Shown: one piece after another, positions 1-11,996 of the stretch
How the letters are laid out: every line of letters begins with the position of its first letter
Numbering within the stretch: position 1 is the stretch's first letter
Translations under genes and position numbers: made by a program
Notes under the pieces: model-generated
Told to the model about the DNA's origin: nothing
Database searches by the model: none
The model's input: the letters and a program-made list of their open reading frames with translations, nothing else
Source: Bedellia somnulentella
Lineage: Eukaryota; Arthropoda; Insecta; Lepidoptera; Bedelliidae
Reading direction: 5' to 3'
Length of the DNA stretch: 64,000 bases
NCBI GenBank assembly: GCA_963576735.1
Contig: OY755196.1
Span: 5,871,912-5,935,911 of the forward strand

Positions 1-366
1 ATAAACACAACAAAAATTAAAAACATCGATAAAATTAACATCACTACTGAAGAAAATAAAAGCAATGCGAGCCACATCCTTCAACGCGAGAGCCGGTATC
101 GATAAAGATTCATTAAACAACAAGTGCTAGAGTTATTTTTAAACATCACTACTTTGATCCTTTCGTCAATATTTTTACACTATCTCGATAGACCGCCCAT
201 TTATTTTAATGAGCATAATAATATAGGATACTGGCGATAAGTTATTAATAGTAGAGAATACATTCCAAAAATATATGTATAAAAGTAGATGGTTAGTTTT
301 GCGGAATAGGAAAGAATATAAGAATTCATTGAAGTGCTCTGTGTCATTTATACTTTTATTATTTAA

Positions 367-541
367 AGTGTATTCGTACAAAACGGCGATAGGCCTGCCC
401 CCTATCACGTGAGTACACTGTCCTTGCAAAACGTGGGTACTCTGAACACCAGGTGACAAAGTCACGTGATGTTCAGAAGTATTAGTACCTCTGCCAACCC
501 CTTCGGGGATATTCGGCGTGAACGTTTATGTTATGTTATGT
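367..541 (+). repeat. SINE-B 3' half
   Basis: gtgtattcgtacaaaacggc to ggcgtgaacgtttatgttat; 5' truncated. Confidence 0.8.
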
Positions 542-2214
542 AAATAGAGATCAACAAGCCTTAAGCCACTTACGGAAACTGCTAGCTAAGACTATAGTGT
601 AACTGTGTTTGAAAGTTAGGTCTTTTTCTCTATAAGTGGAATTGACAATTCAGCTCTGGGGACCCCTTTTTGGGATTTATAGCCGAGAGTATATTCTTTT
701 CTGTATTTAGATTATGTTTTATCGGCTTAGATTGAGTATTTCGCGTTGTAAGCCTCTATTTCTCTGAGGAAAATTCATTGAACCCGTGAAAGAGGGGGGT
801 TAAATAATTTTATTAACGGAAACCTACTTAGACCCGTAGATTAAATGCAAATTATACTAATAATAAAAAAAGTTATTTACAGCCTCTTACAGAATGCAAA
901 AATTACACCTATTAATATGAACGCACACACTGTGATTGAAGCCTGGGTCCACGTTATTGGAAAAAAATGAATAAGAACAAATACAAGCAGATCCTGTACG
1001 GTGCGTTATAAACAGTAAAACGAAGTAAAAAAAATACGTAATTTAAAAGTAATGTTCTGGTGAATTTCGCGGATTAATACAGGATTTCAGAATTCGTTCC
1101 AGAACCGAGCCTCACGTGAGATTATTATTTTTGTTTTATTTGAATAACTTTACCTGTGACAGCTGCCTGCGTTTGCCAATCACGATGTTGTAAATACTGT
1201 AGTGAATATTTGTATAGTATGGTTAATTAATCAAAGGTATCAAAGATGGCGGAAAAATTGGGAAAGAAACTGACATAGTTTATGCTTTATTAATACAAAT
1301 GTATTACTTTTACTTCCAAACCCTATAAAATACCACTATAATTTTTAACTTATAAAATTTTAGCAGTTAAAAATTTAAAGAAAAATGCAGCTTTCTGTGT
1401 GGGTATTTTTGTTTGTGAAATTAACCATTTCTATTCCAATTAGATATATGAACTGTGTAACAGCTCCTGCTACAAAATAATATATAATAATATTTCTTCA
1501 ACAACTTACTTTTCTTCATCAAGCAATTATTCTGAATACCTTAAAAAACACTTAAAAGCAGCAATTTACACAACCTTTTTATCGACAGTTTTAATCGATA
1601 TCTACAACGCCTAGCATCCAAACATCACTACTAAACGCACACAATAAGACAAAGTGACATCCTGCGCACGTGGTTAGATTATACAAAATACTGGTGCATA
1701 CAAAAACGTTCACTTTCTTAACGCACCTCTTTGTGAGTGTGTTTGTCACTCTCGGTTATTTAAATTACCACCGACACGGTCATACGTAGTAATAAGCACC
1801 ACTCTTTGGAGACCTCCGTAGGGTTAAAATTACAGTACCTAGAAAATAATTGCTTTATATTAAGTGAGTAAAAAATACATGCTGATTTCTGAGACTAAAA
1901 ATAAAGGTACAAATATAATTAATACAAATGAAAATAGCCAAAAACTGAAACCTAAAAAAAAATTATAAAGTCCTAAAGAACTGGTACAGTCTAAAGCTAT
2001 TCCATATTGGTTTCTATGCTATATTGTGGACTAAGCAAATTCATCATTTCCAACTTTGCCTCAGAGTCACGTACGTTATAAACCAAAACTTGTTCTATTA
2101 AATAGTATTTAACTATAGATAGAACAATTTAATTACGTCAACGCATCAATTCTTTTGTAATTTAATGACGTTCTAATGATTATTAAGGTGTATATACACT
2201 GTAAAAACGCGCGG
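542..2214. other. No feature recognised
   Basis: AT-rich, stops in all frames, no repeat family matched. Confidence 0.5.
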
Positions 2215-2224
2215 TTCTTCTAGT

Positions 2225-2481
2225 GAGTGGGGAAAAGGCGGTAAAATAAAGGTTTTTGGTGATGGGTCTCCAACCGCATCGCCCAAAAATCCAATAAAAA
2301 GTCCCAATACCCTTAGTCGCCTCTAACGACACCCGTGGGTAGAAAGGGGTAGCGACATTCTAAACCGGCACTACACGGCAGACCTTTTCCCAACTCAACT
2401 TCCAAAAGTGGCTGAGATATTTATAATTCCTTGGCTCTGGCTATTTAGGGAATTATAGCCGTGAGTATATGTATGTATGTA
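2225..2481. mobile_element. SINE-A copy with inverted 5' half (twin-priming structure)
   Basis: 2225-2382 is the 5' half in minus orientation; from about 2383 the 3' half runs in plus orientation to gtgagtatatgtatgtatgt. The duplication ttcttctagt at 2215-2224 and 2482-2491 flanks the whole unit, so both halves arrived in one event. Confidence 0.75.
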
Positions 2482-2553
2482 TTCTTCTAGTAAGTTTTAC
2501 TTTTGTTAAGACACGTGTTAATAGATAGTGGGTACGAGTAAGAGCTTGAGCTA

Positions 2554-2596
2554 GTTTAGGTCAAATCCATTATTCTATAATGGATTTGACCTAAAC
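2554..2596. repeat. Perfect 20-bp hairpin, 3-nt loop
   Basis: Arms 2554-2573 and 2577-2596 (gtttaggtcaaatccattat), loop tct. No T-run follows, so not a terminator. Confidence 0.6.
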
Positions 2597-3485
2597 CGAC
2601 TGTTTATTTTAAGAAAAAAAATAACCCTGTGACTTTTTTTTAAAATAATTGTCATATAGCTATCTACAACAACACATAGATATAAGAACAGTCATATATA
2701 CCATCTGATGAAATAAATCATTTCATTTTAAGAATAAGTGTCGGCTTAGAATAAACTAACCCATTTATATACCCAATCTTTGTGATAAGGCTACATAGGA
2801 TTTACTTATAGTTCAAGTTGATTGATGTTGGACTATGTGGTAGGAGACCAATAACCGACCACCCGTTACCCATTTAAGTTGTGGCTGAGGCTAACTACAA
2901 TAACGTGGCTGAGAAATTGTTAACTCTGAAGCTCTGCCTTCCCATTTTAAGAATTATAAGTAGGCATTTACCACGATATATTGATAATCATAAAAGAATC
3001 AAAATAAAACCACATCATCTTATACGTCATTTCGTTCATTATTTCCAATGTGAAATTAATTGTAAGTTTTTAGCGCATATAATCGCGTTCAATTGCTATG
3101 GACCTCAAGAATCGATGCATGAAGCAATCAAGTGATAATTAAACAAAGCAAGTATTTGATAAGTCAACAAAAATAGACGAATGCGGAAGTTTTGTAAGGT
3201 AGTTATTATATTTCTTTTGTAGTTTTAGTTAGGTAAAAATAAATCAATTGATATTTTTGGGTATGGTATGACACGAGTAAGGTATGTGGCTCGTAAAAAG
3301 AAATACTACTGATGATTTGGTAGAAAACTCATAACCAATGATTCTATACTCAAACTTTTCCCTTCCATCTTGATAGATTACTAACCAAATCAAGCAAATC
3401 ACTTAAAATACTTCTGAAGTTAGTATAAGAACCGACATCATATGACCGAAATTGTAATTCCCAAAAATCAAGTGACAGATACTTC
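2597..3485. other. No feature recognised
   Basis: Includes a short open frame at 2881-3135 that shows no family resemblance. Confidence 0.45.
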
Positions 3486-3609
3486 CTACCCGAAAAGGGA
3501 TAGCCATATCTTCGGATACAACAATTCCTCAGCCAATTTTGAAAGTTGGGTACAAATAATAAAATAAAGAACTTTTGGTGATGTGTCCCCAGCAAGAACG
3601 ATGTGTCCC
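3486..3609 (-). repeat. SINE-A fragment, degenerate
   Basis: Diverged antisense 3' half (cgaaaagggatagcca, attcctcagccaattttgaa, ttggtgatgtgtccc). Confidence 0.5.
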
Positions 3610-4388
3610 TAACAATGACTAAATGCCTCAAATAAAACCTATGTGAAGAAATAAGTTAGTGCTAGCATAACCCAAATTCTAACACTAATACGTAAATAAT
3701 ATAAGTAACCTTAGGCATCTAAAATAATTTGAAAATCGCAGCAGGAGCTCAGATATATTTTACGGAAATATACCTGTGCGTTGGTCTTACGGAATTAGTT
3801 CCATTCCATCATTTTGTTTGTATATCGGTAACGGAACTTGACATATTTCGAGTAGATATTTTAATATTATTATTGTGAAGTTATACTCTGAAAATAAGAT
3901 ATTATGATACGAAATAATATATTTTTTGCACTACTCCGCCAGTTACTTAATTGCTTCCAAAACGTTTCTTATTAAATTATAAAGCTATGTAATGAAGTGT
4001 ATTTAAAATGAAAATCAGACATTTCTTCTATTTATCGGTTTATTTTTCTATCTTCTCCCCCATTGAATACAGAAAGCGTCAGGAAAAATTCTACCTGAGG
4101 CTCTATATAAATAGGTATATAATATAATAATAAGAACCTTATTATAATTATTGGTTTCCTACCGCAAATCGATATGAAATATACCACACATATTAATCAA
4201 AACTATACTACCTAGCCACCTAAACATGCCACGCCCGACTTCAAACTGAATACAGTCGTGGTTATACAGTGCACTAGTAGCATAAGGCTTGGCTTCGGTC
4301 CTCGCGATACAGGCTTAGCCTAGTGCGAGGGCAAATGTAAACTTAAATTATAAATTTGTATTTTTAGTAAATAAAGAAGTTTTTTTTT
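3610..4388. other. No feature recognised
   Basis: AT-rich non-coding. Confidence 0.45.
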
Positions 4389-4639
4389 GTGAGAGCGCGT
4401 ATGTCACAATAGAAGTGAGAAAAAGACAGATTTTGTAAGAACAATCTGTCATTTAAATCTTTTTGTTCATGAAAACCTCATGTGGGGATTATTACTAATA
4501 ATTAAAGAATAAATAAAGGAAAGAAAAATTTCGAAAATTTTCCCCGCCTGTGTCGAAATTTTTCTTTCCTTTATTTATTCTTTAATTATTAGTAACAATC
4601 TGTCAGTTTACATTTCTCACATGATATGCGCGCTCTCAC
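4389..4639. mobile_element. Small inverted-repeat element with nested hairpin
   Basis: Ends gtgagagcgcg (4389-4399) and cgcgctctcac (4629-4639), with looser pairing for about 30 bp more. Inside, a 43-bp perfect inverted repeat (4492-4534, 4553-4595) surrounds SINE-C tail sequence. Confidence 0.6.
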
Positions 4640-4651
4640 AAGCCTCAAAAG

Positions 4652-4795
4652 CCTTAAACACGATTGGTTTCCGACGACCGATTCTGACCAAGGCCGTTCT
4701 CATCAACCAAATATCAGACTTCTACACTGTCCATTTTTACATCAACTCAACCAAGGACACGATGGTCGATGGTCGGAAACCGATCGTGTATAAGG
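4652..4795. mobile_element. Small inverted-repeat element
   Basis: Arms 4652-4681 and 4766-4795 (ccttaaacacgattggtttc), four mismatches in 30. It follows the previous element closely; non-coding. Confidence 0.55.
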
Positions 4796-5213
4796 TTTTT
4801 CATGCTACAGGAGCAGGTATTGTACAATTTCCTCAAACTTGTTACTTACGAACTATAAAAGCTCACAGTACTCATATCGGCTTTGAACTTCAAAGCTCAT
4901 TTCGAAAATAGCTTTTACGTCGTCCAAGTAAGGGGAATAACAATGCCCCTCAGGGTGTGAGGTTACGGCACCGTAACCAATTGTTGTATTACCGATAAGC
5001 CACGTTCGGACCCACTTTGGGGAAAGCCGCTCTGCAATCATTCTTGGAAACCATTTTAGTGCCCTTTTGTCTTTTCAATGTAAACGCTTTATGGTGGTAA
5101 TAACGGTTTTCGGTGGGAATTCTTTTTTTTATATAAATTTATCTTACAGTAAAGATAGATAGCAATAGGGGTGTGAGAGGGAGTATGTAAAGCGAGAAGT
5201 GAGATAATAACAG
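4796..5213. other. Non-coding, transposon debris likely
   Basis: Near 5165-5212 a tract similar to the left end of the 4389-4639 element. Confidence 0.35.
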
Positions 5214-5224
5214 ATTTTGTATTA

Positions 5225-5471
5225 CATACATACATATACTCACGGCTATAAATCCCTAAAAGGGGTAGCCAGAGCTAAGGAATTGAAAATTCCTCAGCCA
5301 CTTTTGGAAAATTGAGTGGGGAAAAGATGGTAAGGTAAAGGTTGTTGGTGATGGGTCTCCAACCGCATCGCCCAAAGATCCCTTAAAAGCCCCAATACCG
5401 TTAGTCGCCTCTTATGTACACCCATCGGTAGAAACGGGGTAGTGCTATTCTAAGCCGACACTACACGGCGT
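5225..5471 (-). mobile_element. SINE-A, full length, 11-bp duplication
   Basis: Antisense copy with flanking attttgtatta at 5214-5224 and 5472-5482. It landed in a tract (gtgtgagagggagtatgtaa..) resembling the left end of the inverted-repeat element at 4389-4639. Confidence 0.85.
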
Positions 5472-5787
5472 ATTTTGTATTAATAAACTTTAATCCTCAC
5501 GTGATATCACTCTTACATACCACATACCATGTGGGCTCATAGCAGCATTCCAATAAATAATCGTAGGGTTGCTCGACAGATCACATCACAACTGAATTTT
5601 ACTTCCAATTTGAGGCTAAGATAGGTAGTGGTTTGCCTGATACTAAAATATGATGTACATTCTATTAGTACTTAAATTGTATCTTAAAATCTAATAGGTC
5701 GCAAGACACCAACCATTTAGTGTTTCTCTTTTAAATATCGACAAGTTGTTTTATAATAATGCCTATATATAGTCAGTGTTCCTTTTT

Positions 5788-6017
5788 AGAATAGCACTAC
5801 CCCATTTCTTCCGGTGGGTGTACGTAAGAGGCGACTAACGGTATTGGGGCTTTTAAGGGATTTTTGGGCGATGCGGTTGGAGACCCATCACCAACAACCT
5901 TTATTTTTACCATCTTTTCCCCACTATCATTTCCAAAAGTGGCTGAGGAATTTCTAATTCCTTAGCTCTGGCTACCCCTTCTAGGGATTTACAGCCGTGA
6001 GTATATGTATGTATGTA
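5788..6017 (+). mobile_element. SINE-A, 5' truncated, 11-bp duplication
   Basis: Starts at agaatagcactacccc (head lost). Duplication tgttccttttt at 5777-5787 and 6018-6028. Confidence 0.85.
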
Positions 6018-6028
6018 TGTTCCTTTTT

Positions 6029-6679
6029 CCTTAAATGCTTTAATTATGTTTTAAAAATTTAGGAAATCACTTTATATTACAACGGGTTTTAATTTTATAT
6101 GACGCATAATATTTGAATGAATAATGCGCTGCAACAATATAAAAACCAAACAAAAAGTTGTAAGATTTGGCAAACTATATTTTTTTTAAAAGCAACAAAT
6201 GAAATCAATCAGACTGTAACTTTGACAACCCTAATTAAATAATTCTGTGAGTATATGTAAATGATAAACATTACTAACATAGCATGACCGTTTTAAAAGG
6301 ATCGAAATTACAGACTATTGAAAGTCTCCCATTGGCTTTCGAACTTTCGACTTAAAAAGTTTAAAAGCTCTTGCCATATATGTTACTATCGGTACCACAT
6401 AGGGACAAATATTTGGGGTTTAAATTCAATACAATGGTAACTGCATTACGCATAATTTATGGGGGCAAATAATTAAATTTAATATTGTGTTTGTAATAGT
6501 TTTATTTATGGGTTCGTATGATAGTTTTTTAGGGGCGTAGTGTTATGAATTGGCATCTTTTAATATTCATATTTAAGACTCTTGAGATTATATTTTAAAA
6601 GACTCCTTTTTTATTTACTCAGTTATTTTGTGTTAACAATTGTTCTTGTCATACTAGTAGCTATAAACGTAAAAAAATG
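6029..6679. other. No feature recognised
   Basis: AT-rich non-coding. Confidence 0.45.
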
Positions 6680-7056
6680 TTGTGTTAGATTATGTGATCG
6701 AGTGAGAAATAGTGTTATTTGTGAAAAGTGTGGTGTGAAAGATGATATTGTAAGAAAAATAGGAAAAGGAATGATGAGATGTTTTGGGCACATCGAGAGG
6801 ATGGATGATAGACAATTGGTAAAAGAGATCTATAGAGCTAGTGTTAGTAGAGGACGACCACGGAGAACACACTTGGACCAAATGTGTGCTCAAAAAGGCA
6901 GGCGTCAGAAGTATGTAGAATAAAAGAGCATGTATGAAAAGATTTATGGAATCAAAAGAAGCTAGAGAGGTTTGTCAGGATCGCACGAAGTGGCGATCGA
7001 TAGTCTCTGCCTACACCAATGGGAACTAATGGCGTGAGTATATGTTTTGTTATGTT
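6680..7056 (+). mobile_element. RTE-like LINE 3' fragment
   Basis: The frame reads DRVRNSVICEKCGVKDD and GHIERMDDRQLVKEIY, matching the copy in VRK1 intron 1, with a small deletion after RASVS and frame breaks further on. It ends ACCAATGGGAACTAATGGCGTGAGTATATG without the repeated TATG tail. Confidence 0.8.
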
Positions 7057-7779
7057 TCCGAAAACAATTCCACTTTAGTTAGATGCATAGGCGTACCCAG
7101 GAGGGGGATATCCTATACCCATCTGCTCTCTATTGTTATGGATATTTTTTGTAATTTTGCAGTACAATATTCTTACATTATTTTGAAAAAACCAGTACTT
7201 CCGTCAATTCCCTTTGGTTAAATAGCCAACCCCGACTGAGAAACGGGAAAAGGCTAGAAGAAAGAATTAAAGAATTTAATTTTCCCTCCCCTAGCCCAGA
7301 ACCTGGTTATGCCCATGGTTAGATGATGTAATAAAAAATCTTTTGTGTAATAACAAATGGTTTTAGCCACATAGCCTAAGCTACATCACAAAACAAGAAT
7401 GAAAAAAGTTGGGATTGTATTATTCTAAGCTGAATCCACGCAACTATGGGTTAACCTGTTATATTTTTGGAGTTTTCTACTCGTAACTGTAGTGTTATTT
7501 TACTAACCGAAAATGCACATATCAAAAATGCCAATGAATAAATAAGTGACTCAATCGATTTAAGTAAATGCAGTTTGTATTTTTTAATGCAACATTTTAA
7601 ACATTTCCCGTTGCAACATAACCTAACCTAATTTGCCTTTTTTGCCGCCATGCTGTTTGCGTTCCGATCCACACAATGCGCGCGTGATTACACCCAATTA
7701 GAGTCATCTGCTTCATGGAACGGAACGCGTGCTATGATGTCACTGCATGGAGGTTGCAAGCTGAGTTTTTTCAGGCAAT
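7057..7779. other. No feature recognised
   Basis: Slightly GC-richer near 7640-7740 (gcgttccgatccacacaatg), no gene signal. Confidence 0.4.
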
Positions 7780-7958
7780 CTATTCTCATGGCAATAAATC
7801 CCAAAAAAAGGTAGCTAGAGATTTTGGATTAGACATACCTCAGCCACTTTTGAAACTCCAACAACAACGTGCAATTATCACTTCAAAAAAACTCCATACC
7901 CTTAGTTTCTACTCCATACAACACCCTTGGAAAATAATGGGTTAGTGTTATTCTAAGC
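7780..7958 (-). repeat. SINE-A, degenerate
   Basis: Antisense: ctcatggcaataaatcccaa, cctcagccacttttgaaact, ggttagtgttattctaagcc, with a mid-element deletion. Confidence 0.6.
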
Positions 7959-8120
7959 CTTTGTGTAACTTTGCCTGTGACTTTCAACTGCTTAATTAGT
8001 ACTGCTTATAATTCTTCCTGTGAGTTTCCTTTGAGGCTACTCAGGATTTTGAGGATTTTTAATTGTTAAAGGATATGACTGGATACCCATTAATATAATT
8101 ATTAATAATTCTTCTCCTTT

Positions 8121-8223
8121 TCCCCACTCAACTTTCCAAAAGTGGCTTAGGAACTTCTAGTTCCTTCGCTCTGGCTACCCCTTCTAGGGATTTATAGCCG
8201 TGAGTATATGTATGTATGTATGT
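8121..8223 (+). mobile_element. SINE-A 3' half, 10-bp duplication
   Basis: Truncated at tccccactcaacttt. Duplication cttctccttt at 8111-8120 and 8224-8233. Confidence 0.8.
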
Positions 8224-8681
8224 CTTCTCCTTTCTTCATATTATGTTTGCATACCTTCAATTATCAATATTTATGTGAAACAGTCACAGACTGAGGTAAA
8301 ATATGTTGAGTACCGTTACGAAATATCAGATAATTTAGTACTTTCTTTGTGAGGTACAAATTCAAGTTATTTTTGAGGTCACGGTTCGCGATGGGCCGTG
8401 GACCCCTGGGTACTGAGATCTGGTTTTGTAACGATTTGACCCAGTAGCTTGGTATTCTAATTAACCTCTCTTAATATTGTGTTGAGTTATATTAAAAAAG
8501 ATAGGCAATCGATGTGTGAAATGGCATCTACTCGTATGAAAATATTTAAATAATTATACGGACATATTATACACAGATGAAGTTTGCCCCAAACTAAGAA
8601 GAGCTTGTATTTTGGGATACTTACTCAACGATATATATAATCTGATATAATACGCATATAAATAACATCCAATACAATAAT

Positions 8682-8783
8682 TTATGCTCATCACATAAAT
8701 GTTGCTCTCAGCGGGGATCGAAGCCGCAACCTCCCAACCAGGAACCTAGTCACCTATCCATTAGGCCACGGGCGTCGCCGACA
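8682..8783 (-). repeat. SINE-D, tRNA-like head
   Basis: On the minus strand cgtggcctaatggataggtg and ggcttcgatccccgc resemble box A and box B. It is followed by cataaatattatgagcataa-like sequence shared with the copy near 63.75 kb. Confidence 0.5.
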
Positions 8784-8830
8784 GGAAGAGATGAGTACTA
8801 AGCCACCACTAACAATGCTACATACCAAAT

Positions 8831-8959
8831 CAAATCTTCCAACATAAGACTAGTGCAGCCGTGCATGCCCGTCGTCGTTTAATAAAGTTTATGATCAATA
8901 ATTTGCAGCATGTATGAGGCAATCACATAAATATCACGTGACGACCTGCTTGCGGAGGC
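8831..8959. repeat. Direct repeat, copy 1
   Basis: caaatcttccaacataagac.. tttatgatcaataatttgca.. gacgacctgcttgc; second copy 222 bp downstream. Confidence 0.7.
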
Positions 8960-9052
8960 ACGACCCAGGAATCGAACCCACGCCTCTGCTTAAGTGTTTA
9001 TTCTTCACATTTTATACATTTATGAAAGTTGTGTTTTAGTTAAATATAAGAA

Positions 9053-9173
9053 CAAATCTTCTAACATAAGACCAGTGCAGATTGCCAGTCGTTTAATAAA
9101 GTTTATGATCAATAATTTACAACGCGTATGAGGCAATCACATAAATATCACGTGACGACCTGCTTGCAAGGCC
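9053..9173. repeat. Direct repeat, copy 2
   Basis: About 90% like copy 1 with one short gap; both include cacataaatatcacgtgacg. Confidence 0.7.
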
Positions 9174-9285
9174 AATACGCCATCTGTGGCCTCAATACCA
9201 CTATTGCGAATATTGTCACGAGTAAAGTAAAGGGTTGGTATTGTATACTTTGAAGTTTAGGATTTTAAGGTAGTTGAATTGTATA

Positions 9286-9538
9286 ATTATATACATACAT
9301 ACATATACTCACGGCTATAAATCCCGTAACGGGGTAGCCAGAGCTTGGAATGATAAATTTCTCAGCCACTTTTGGAAGTTGATTGGGGAAAAGATGATAA
9401 TAATAAACGTTTTTAGTGAAGGGTCTCCAACCACATCGCCCAAAAATCACTTAAAAAGCCCCTATACCCTTCGTCCCCTCTTACGATCACCCACGCGTAG
9501 ACATGGGGTAGTGTTATTCTAAGCCGATACTACACGGC
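9286..9538 (-). mobile_element. SINE-A, near full length
   Basis: catacatacatatactcacg through gatactacacggc; two loop changes in the mini-hairpin (cccgtaacgggg). Confidence 0.8.
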
Positions 9539-10061
9539 AATATATGGTACCGATAAATTGAAATGGAGTTTCTGTTTGTAATTTTAAAATAACCGCGTTT
9601 AAATCATATGTTAGTTTCGTCCGCGTTCGTCTGAAACGGCTGGATCAATTTTGACTAAGTAGAAAATTAATTAGTAACAGTTTTTTTTTTCAATACCCTT
9701 TTTTTCCTTTGCTCACAATTTGCTGATATTTCAATAAATGGTGCTTACCTGAAAAAATAATGAATAACGTTAATTACAAGTAATTTAGGTACAAGCAAAT
9801 AGTTAATTTGTTGATAAATTAAAGAAAGAGGAAAGAAATCATCTATTCATAATCAAAGGAAAATTTTAAATACACAACCGTCATCTTAAACAACAACAAA
9901 ATAAATAATAATTAAAACAAAACAAAAAATAACAAATAAACTCAGGTTAATATAATCACTTTAGTGGCCCTTAGCTATTGTCACTGACTCAGCATAATGC
10001 TACCGATGTGTTTAGAACAACAACAACAATTACAGCTACGCTCCACGGGACCCTGACTTTA
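9539..10061. other. No feature recognised
   Basis: A-rich, caaaaca-type low complexity near 9890-9940. Confidence 0.4.
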
Positions 10062-10292
10062 GTCACACATCTACTCATGGCTATAATACCAGAGCTTCAG
10101 AATAATAAATTCCAAAGCCACTTTTGAAAGTTGAGGGGGAAAAGATTGTAAAATAAAGGTTGTTGGTTTGGGTCTCTAAACGCATAACAGAAAAATCACT
10201 TGAAAATCCCAATACCCTTAGTCGTCTCTTACGACCACTTACGGAAAGCAGCACTCGAGCAAAGCTATTTTAAGCCGATACTACACAGCTTC
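10062..10292 (-). repeat. SINE-A, degenerate
   Basis: ctactcatggctataatacc to gatactacacagc; the mini-hairpin is deleted. Confidence 0.65.
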
Positions 10293-10424
10293 ACCTTAAC
10301 TTTAATATGGTGAATGGCAATATTCCACCATTCTGACGTGTCTTTCAAAGCAGAAATAGTTCGTTAAGCATTAATGATGGTTTGAAATTAGTTCCTAAGT
10401 TGGTGACAATGATATATTTAAAGA

Positions 10425-10626
10425 AAATATGGATAGATATGTCAGTAGAGTGCGATCACGTCAAACGCATTAGATCAAGAAGATGATCTAAAAGATGCAG
10501 GCTGTATGAAAAGATCGCTGAATGTAAACGAAGCTCGAGCGTTTTTGGCATAATCTTACAAAGTGGCGACCTATACTCTCTGCCTACCTAATGGAAACTA
10601 AAGGAGTGATGTAAATATATGTATGT
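10425..10626 (+). repeat. RTE-like LINE 3' fragment, degenerate
   Basis: Diverged match to the last 200 bp of the LINE (gtcagtagag.., gaaaagatcgctgaatgtaaacgaagct, ctgcctacc), with internal deletion, ending tatatgtatgtat. Confidence 0.65.
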
Positions 10627-10911
10627 ATATTATTTGATATACATGTCTATTGTTTTGTGTCATAAATAACACCTCAAAAAGATTTTGGTCTTTTATTATT
10701 AAGTGGGCGGCAACCACCGGTTTCTCATCCCATCTTGATGCGCCATTGTTCGTGGAAGATTTGGCCGTTGATGTTCCAACCGAATTCAATCCAGAAGGAT
10801 AGCTTATCTAGGTCAGCAGATGTCCAGTAGCTTATCTAGATACATTGGTAGAGACTTTGTGGAAATTTTGATATTGCGGATATCGGTTACTCCTTTGCAT
10901 TCCAGAATAGC

Positions 10912-11040
10912 TAGTACGAGCATTCTTTTAACCAGATATCGCGTGGTATAAAGCAGCCATCTCTTTCGCACTTACTTATTATCTTATACTGTCATCTCAA
11001 TTTCACCGATATCGGGACGATAAAATAGCGCTCGTGCTAG
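10912..11040. mobile_element. MITE, copy 1 (diverged)
   Basis: agtacgagcattctttt to aaaatagcgctcgtgct; internal words gcagccatctctttcgcact and cgcgtgg match copy 2 in the opposite orientation. Confidence 0.6.
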
Positions 11041-11717
11041 GCCTCCTAGTGAGCAACCATTTCGTCAACCTCAATTTACGTGTGTTAGAGGCTTGGGTCT
11101 TTAAACGATTGGCTGGCCCGGGACTCCCGGGCCGGGAGCACCTTTTCTTACAGTTTTTCTTGCTTTATTTACTATGTGTTAATAAATTTGCATAGTTTAT
11201 AATTTCATAATTATTTTGTTGCATATTAGTTGTTTGATTTAATGTGCATTAATCACAATAATCTGTGGTACTATAATAATAAATAGACTACTTAGGATAT
11301 TAAAAAAATATGAATGAACTGTGTTATTTAATAATTCTAATAATATTAATTTACCTTTTAAAATAAACAGAACAGAAAAAAATGCACAGTCAAGCTAAAC
11401 TCTTTAAATCAGATCACAAAAATGTCAAGTGATGTTAAGAAGTATTCGAACCTCGGCCACCCTTCACATACGTAAGGTGTATACGTTGAATTTAAGTTTG
11501 TGAATAGTAAAACTAAATGGGTTTCAATAACTGCGTTATTCTTTCCAACCAGTAACCACAGATAAAATACATTCACAAAGCATTTATTAGCAATACAAAG
11601 CGTTAGTTAACATATCTTCCGCATCCCATATTAGTGAAACCACACATTTTATTCACCTCTATGGAATGGAACTCACGTGTTCTTTTGTCTGTGGAAATGC
11701 TATAGCAATTTAACACT

Positions 11718-11830
11718 GGCTCAAAAGGTCTAGAAACCAGGGCGTAAAATAATTATTTATAAAAAAAAAACAATTAAGCATACTAATTCCGGCTCAAAAG
11801 ATCTAGAAACCTAGGTCGTAAAATAATTAT
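11718..11830. repeat. Two-copy tandem repeat, about 73-bp period
   Basis: ggctcaaaaggtctagaaac (11718) and ggctcaaaagatctagaaac (11791), each followed by cgtaaaataattat. Confidence 0.65.
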
Positions 11831-11910
11831 AAACATAAATTTTGCTAGTCATGAAAAAAGTACACTTCAATTTTACTTAACTAAAATTTAAAAACGCAAA
11901 GCAAAAGCAT

Positions 11911-11996
11911 AACGTGGGTACTCTGAACACCAAGGGACTATGTATTGGAACCTTTGCCAACCTCTTCGGGGATATACAGCGTAAACGTTTGAGTTT
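11911..11996 (+). repeat. SINE-B 3' fragment
   Basis: aacgtgggtactctgaacac, cctcttcggggatatacagc, gtaaacgtttgag. Confidence 0.65.

Noticed and set aside
2554..2596. Hairpin as a transcription terminator
   Set aside because: Intrinsic terminators are bacterial, and no T-run follows; treated as repeat debris.
4621..4911. 96-codon + frame
   Set aside because: Lies across an inverted-repeat element; both arms are translated, which gives a meaningless sequence.
7715..7945. 76-codon + frame
   Set aside because: Runs through a degenerate antisense SINE-A.
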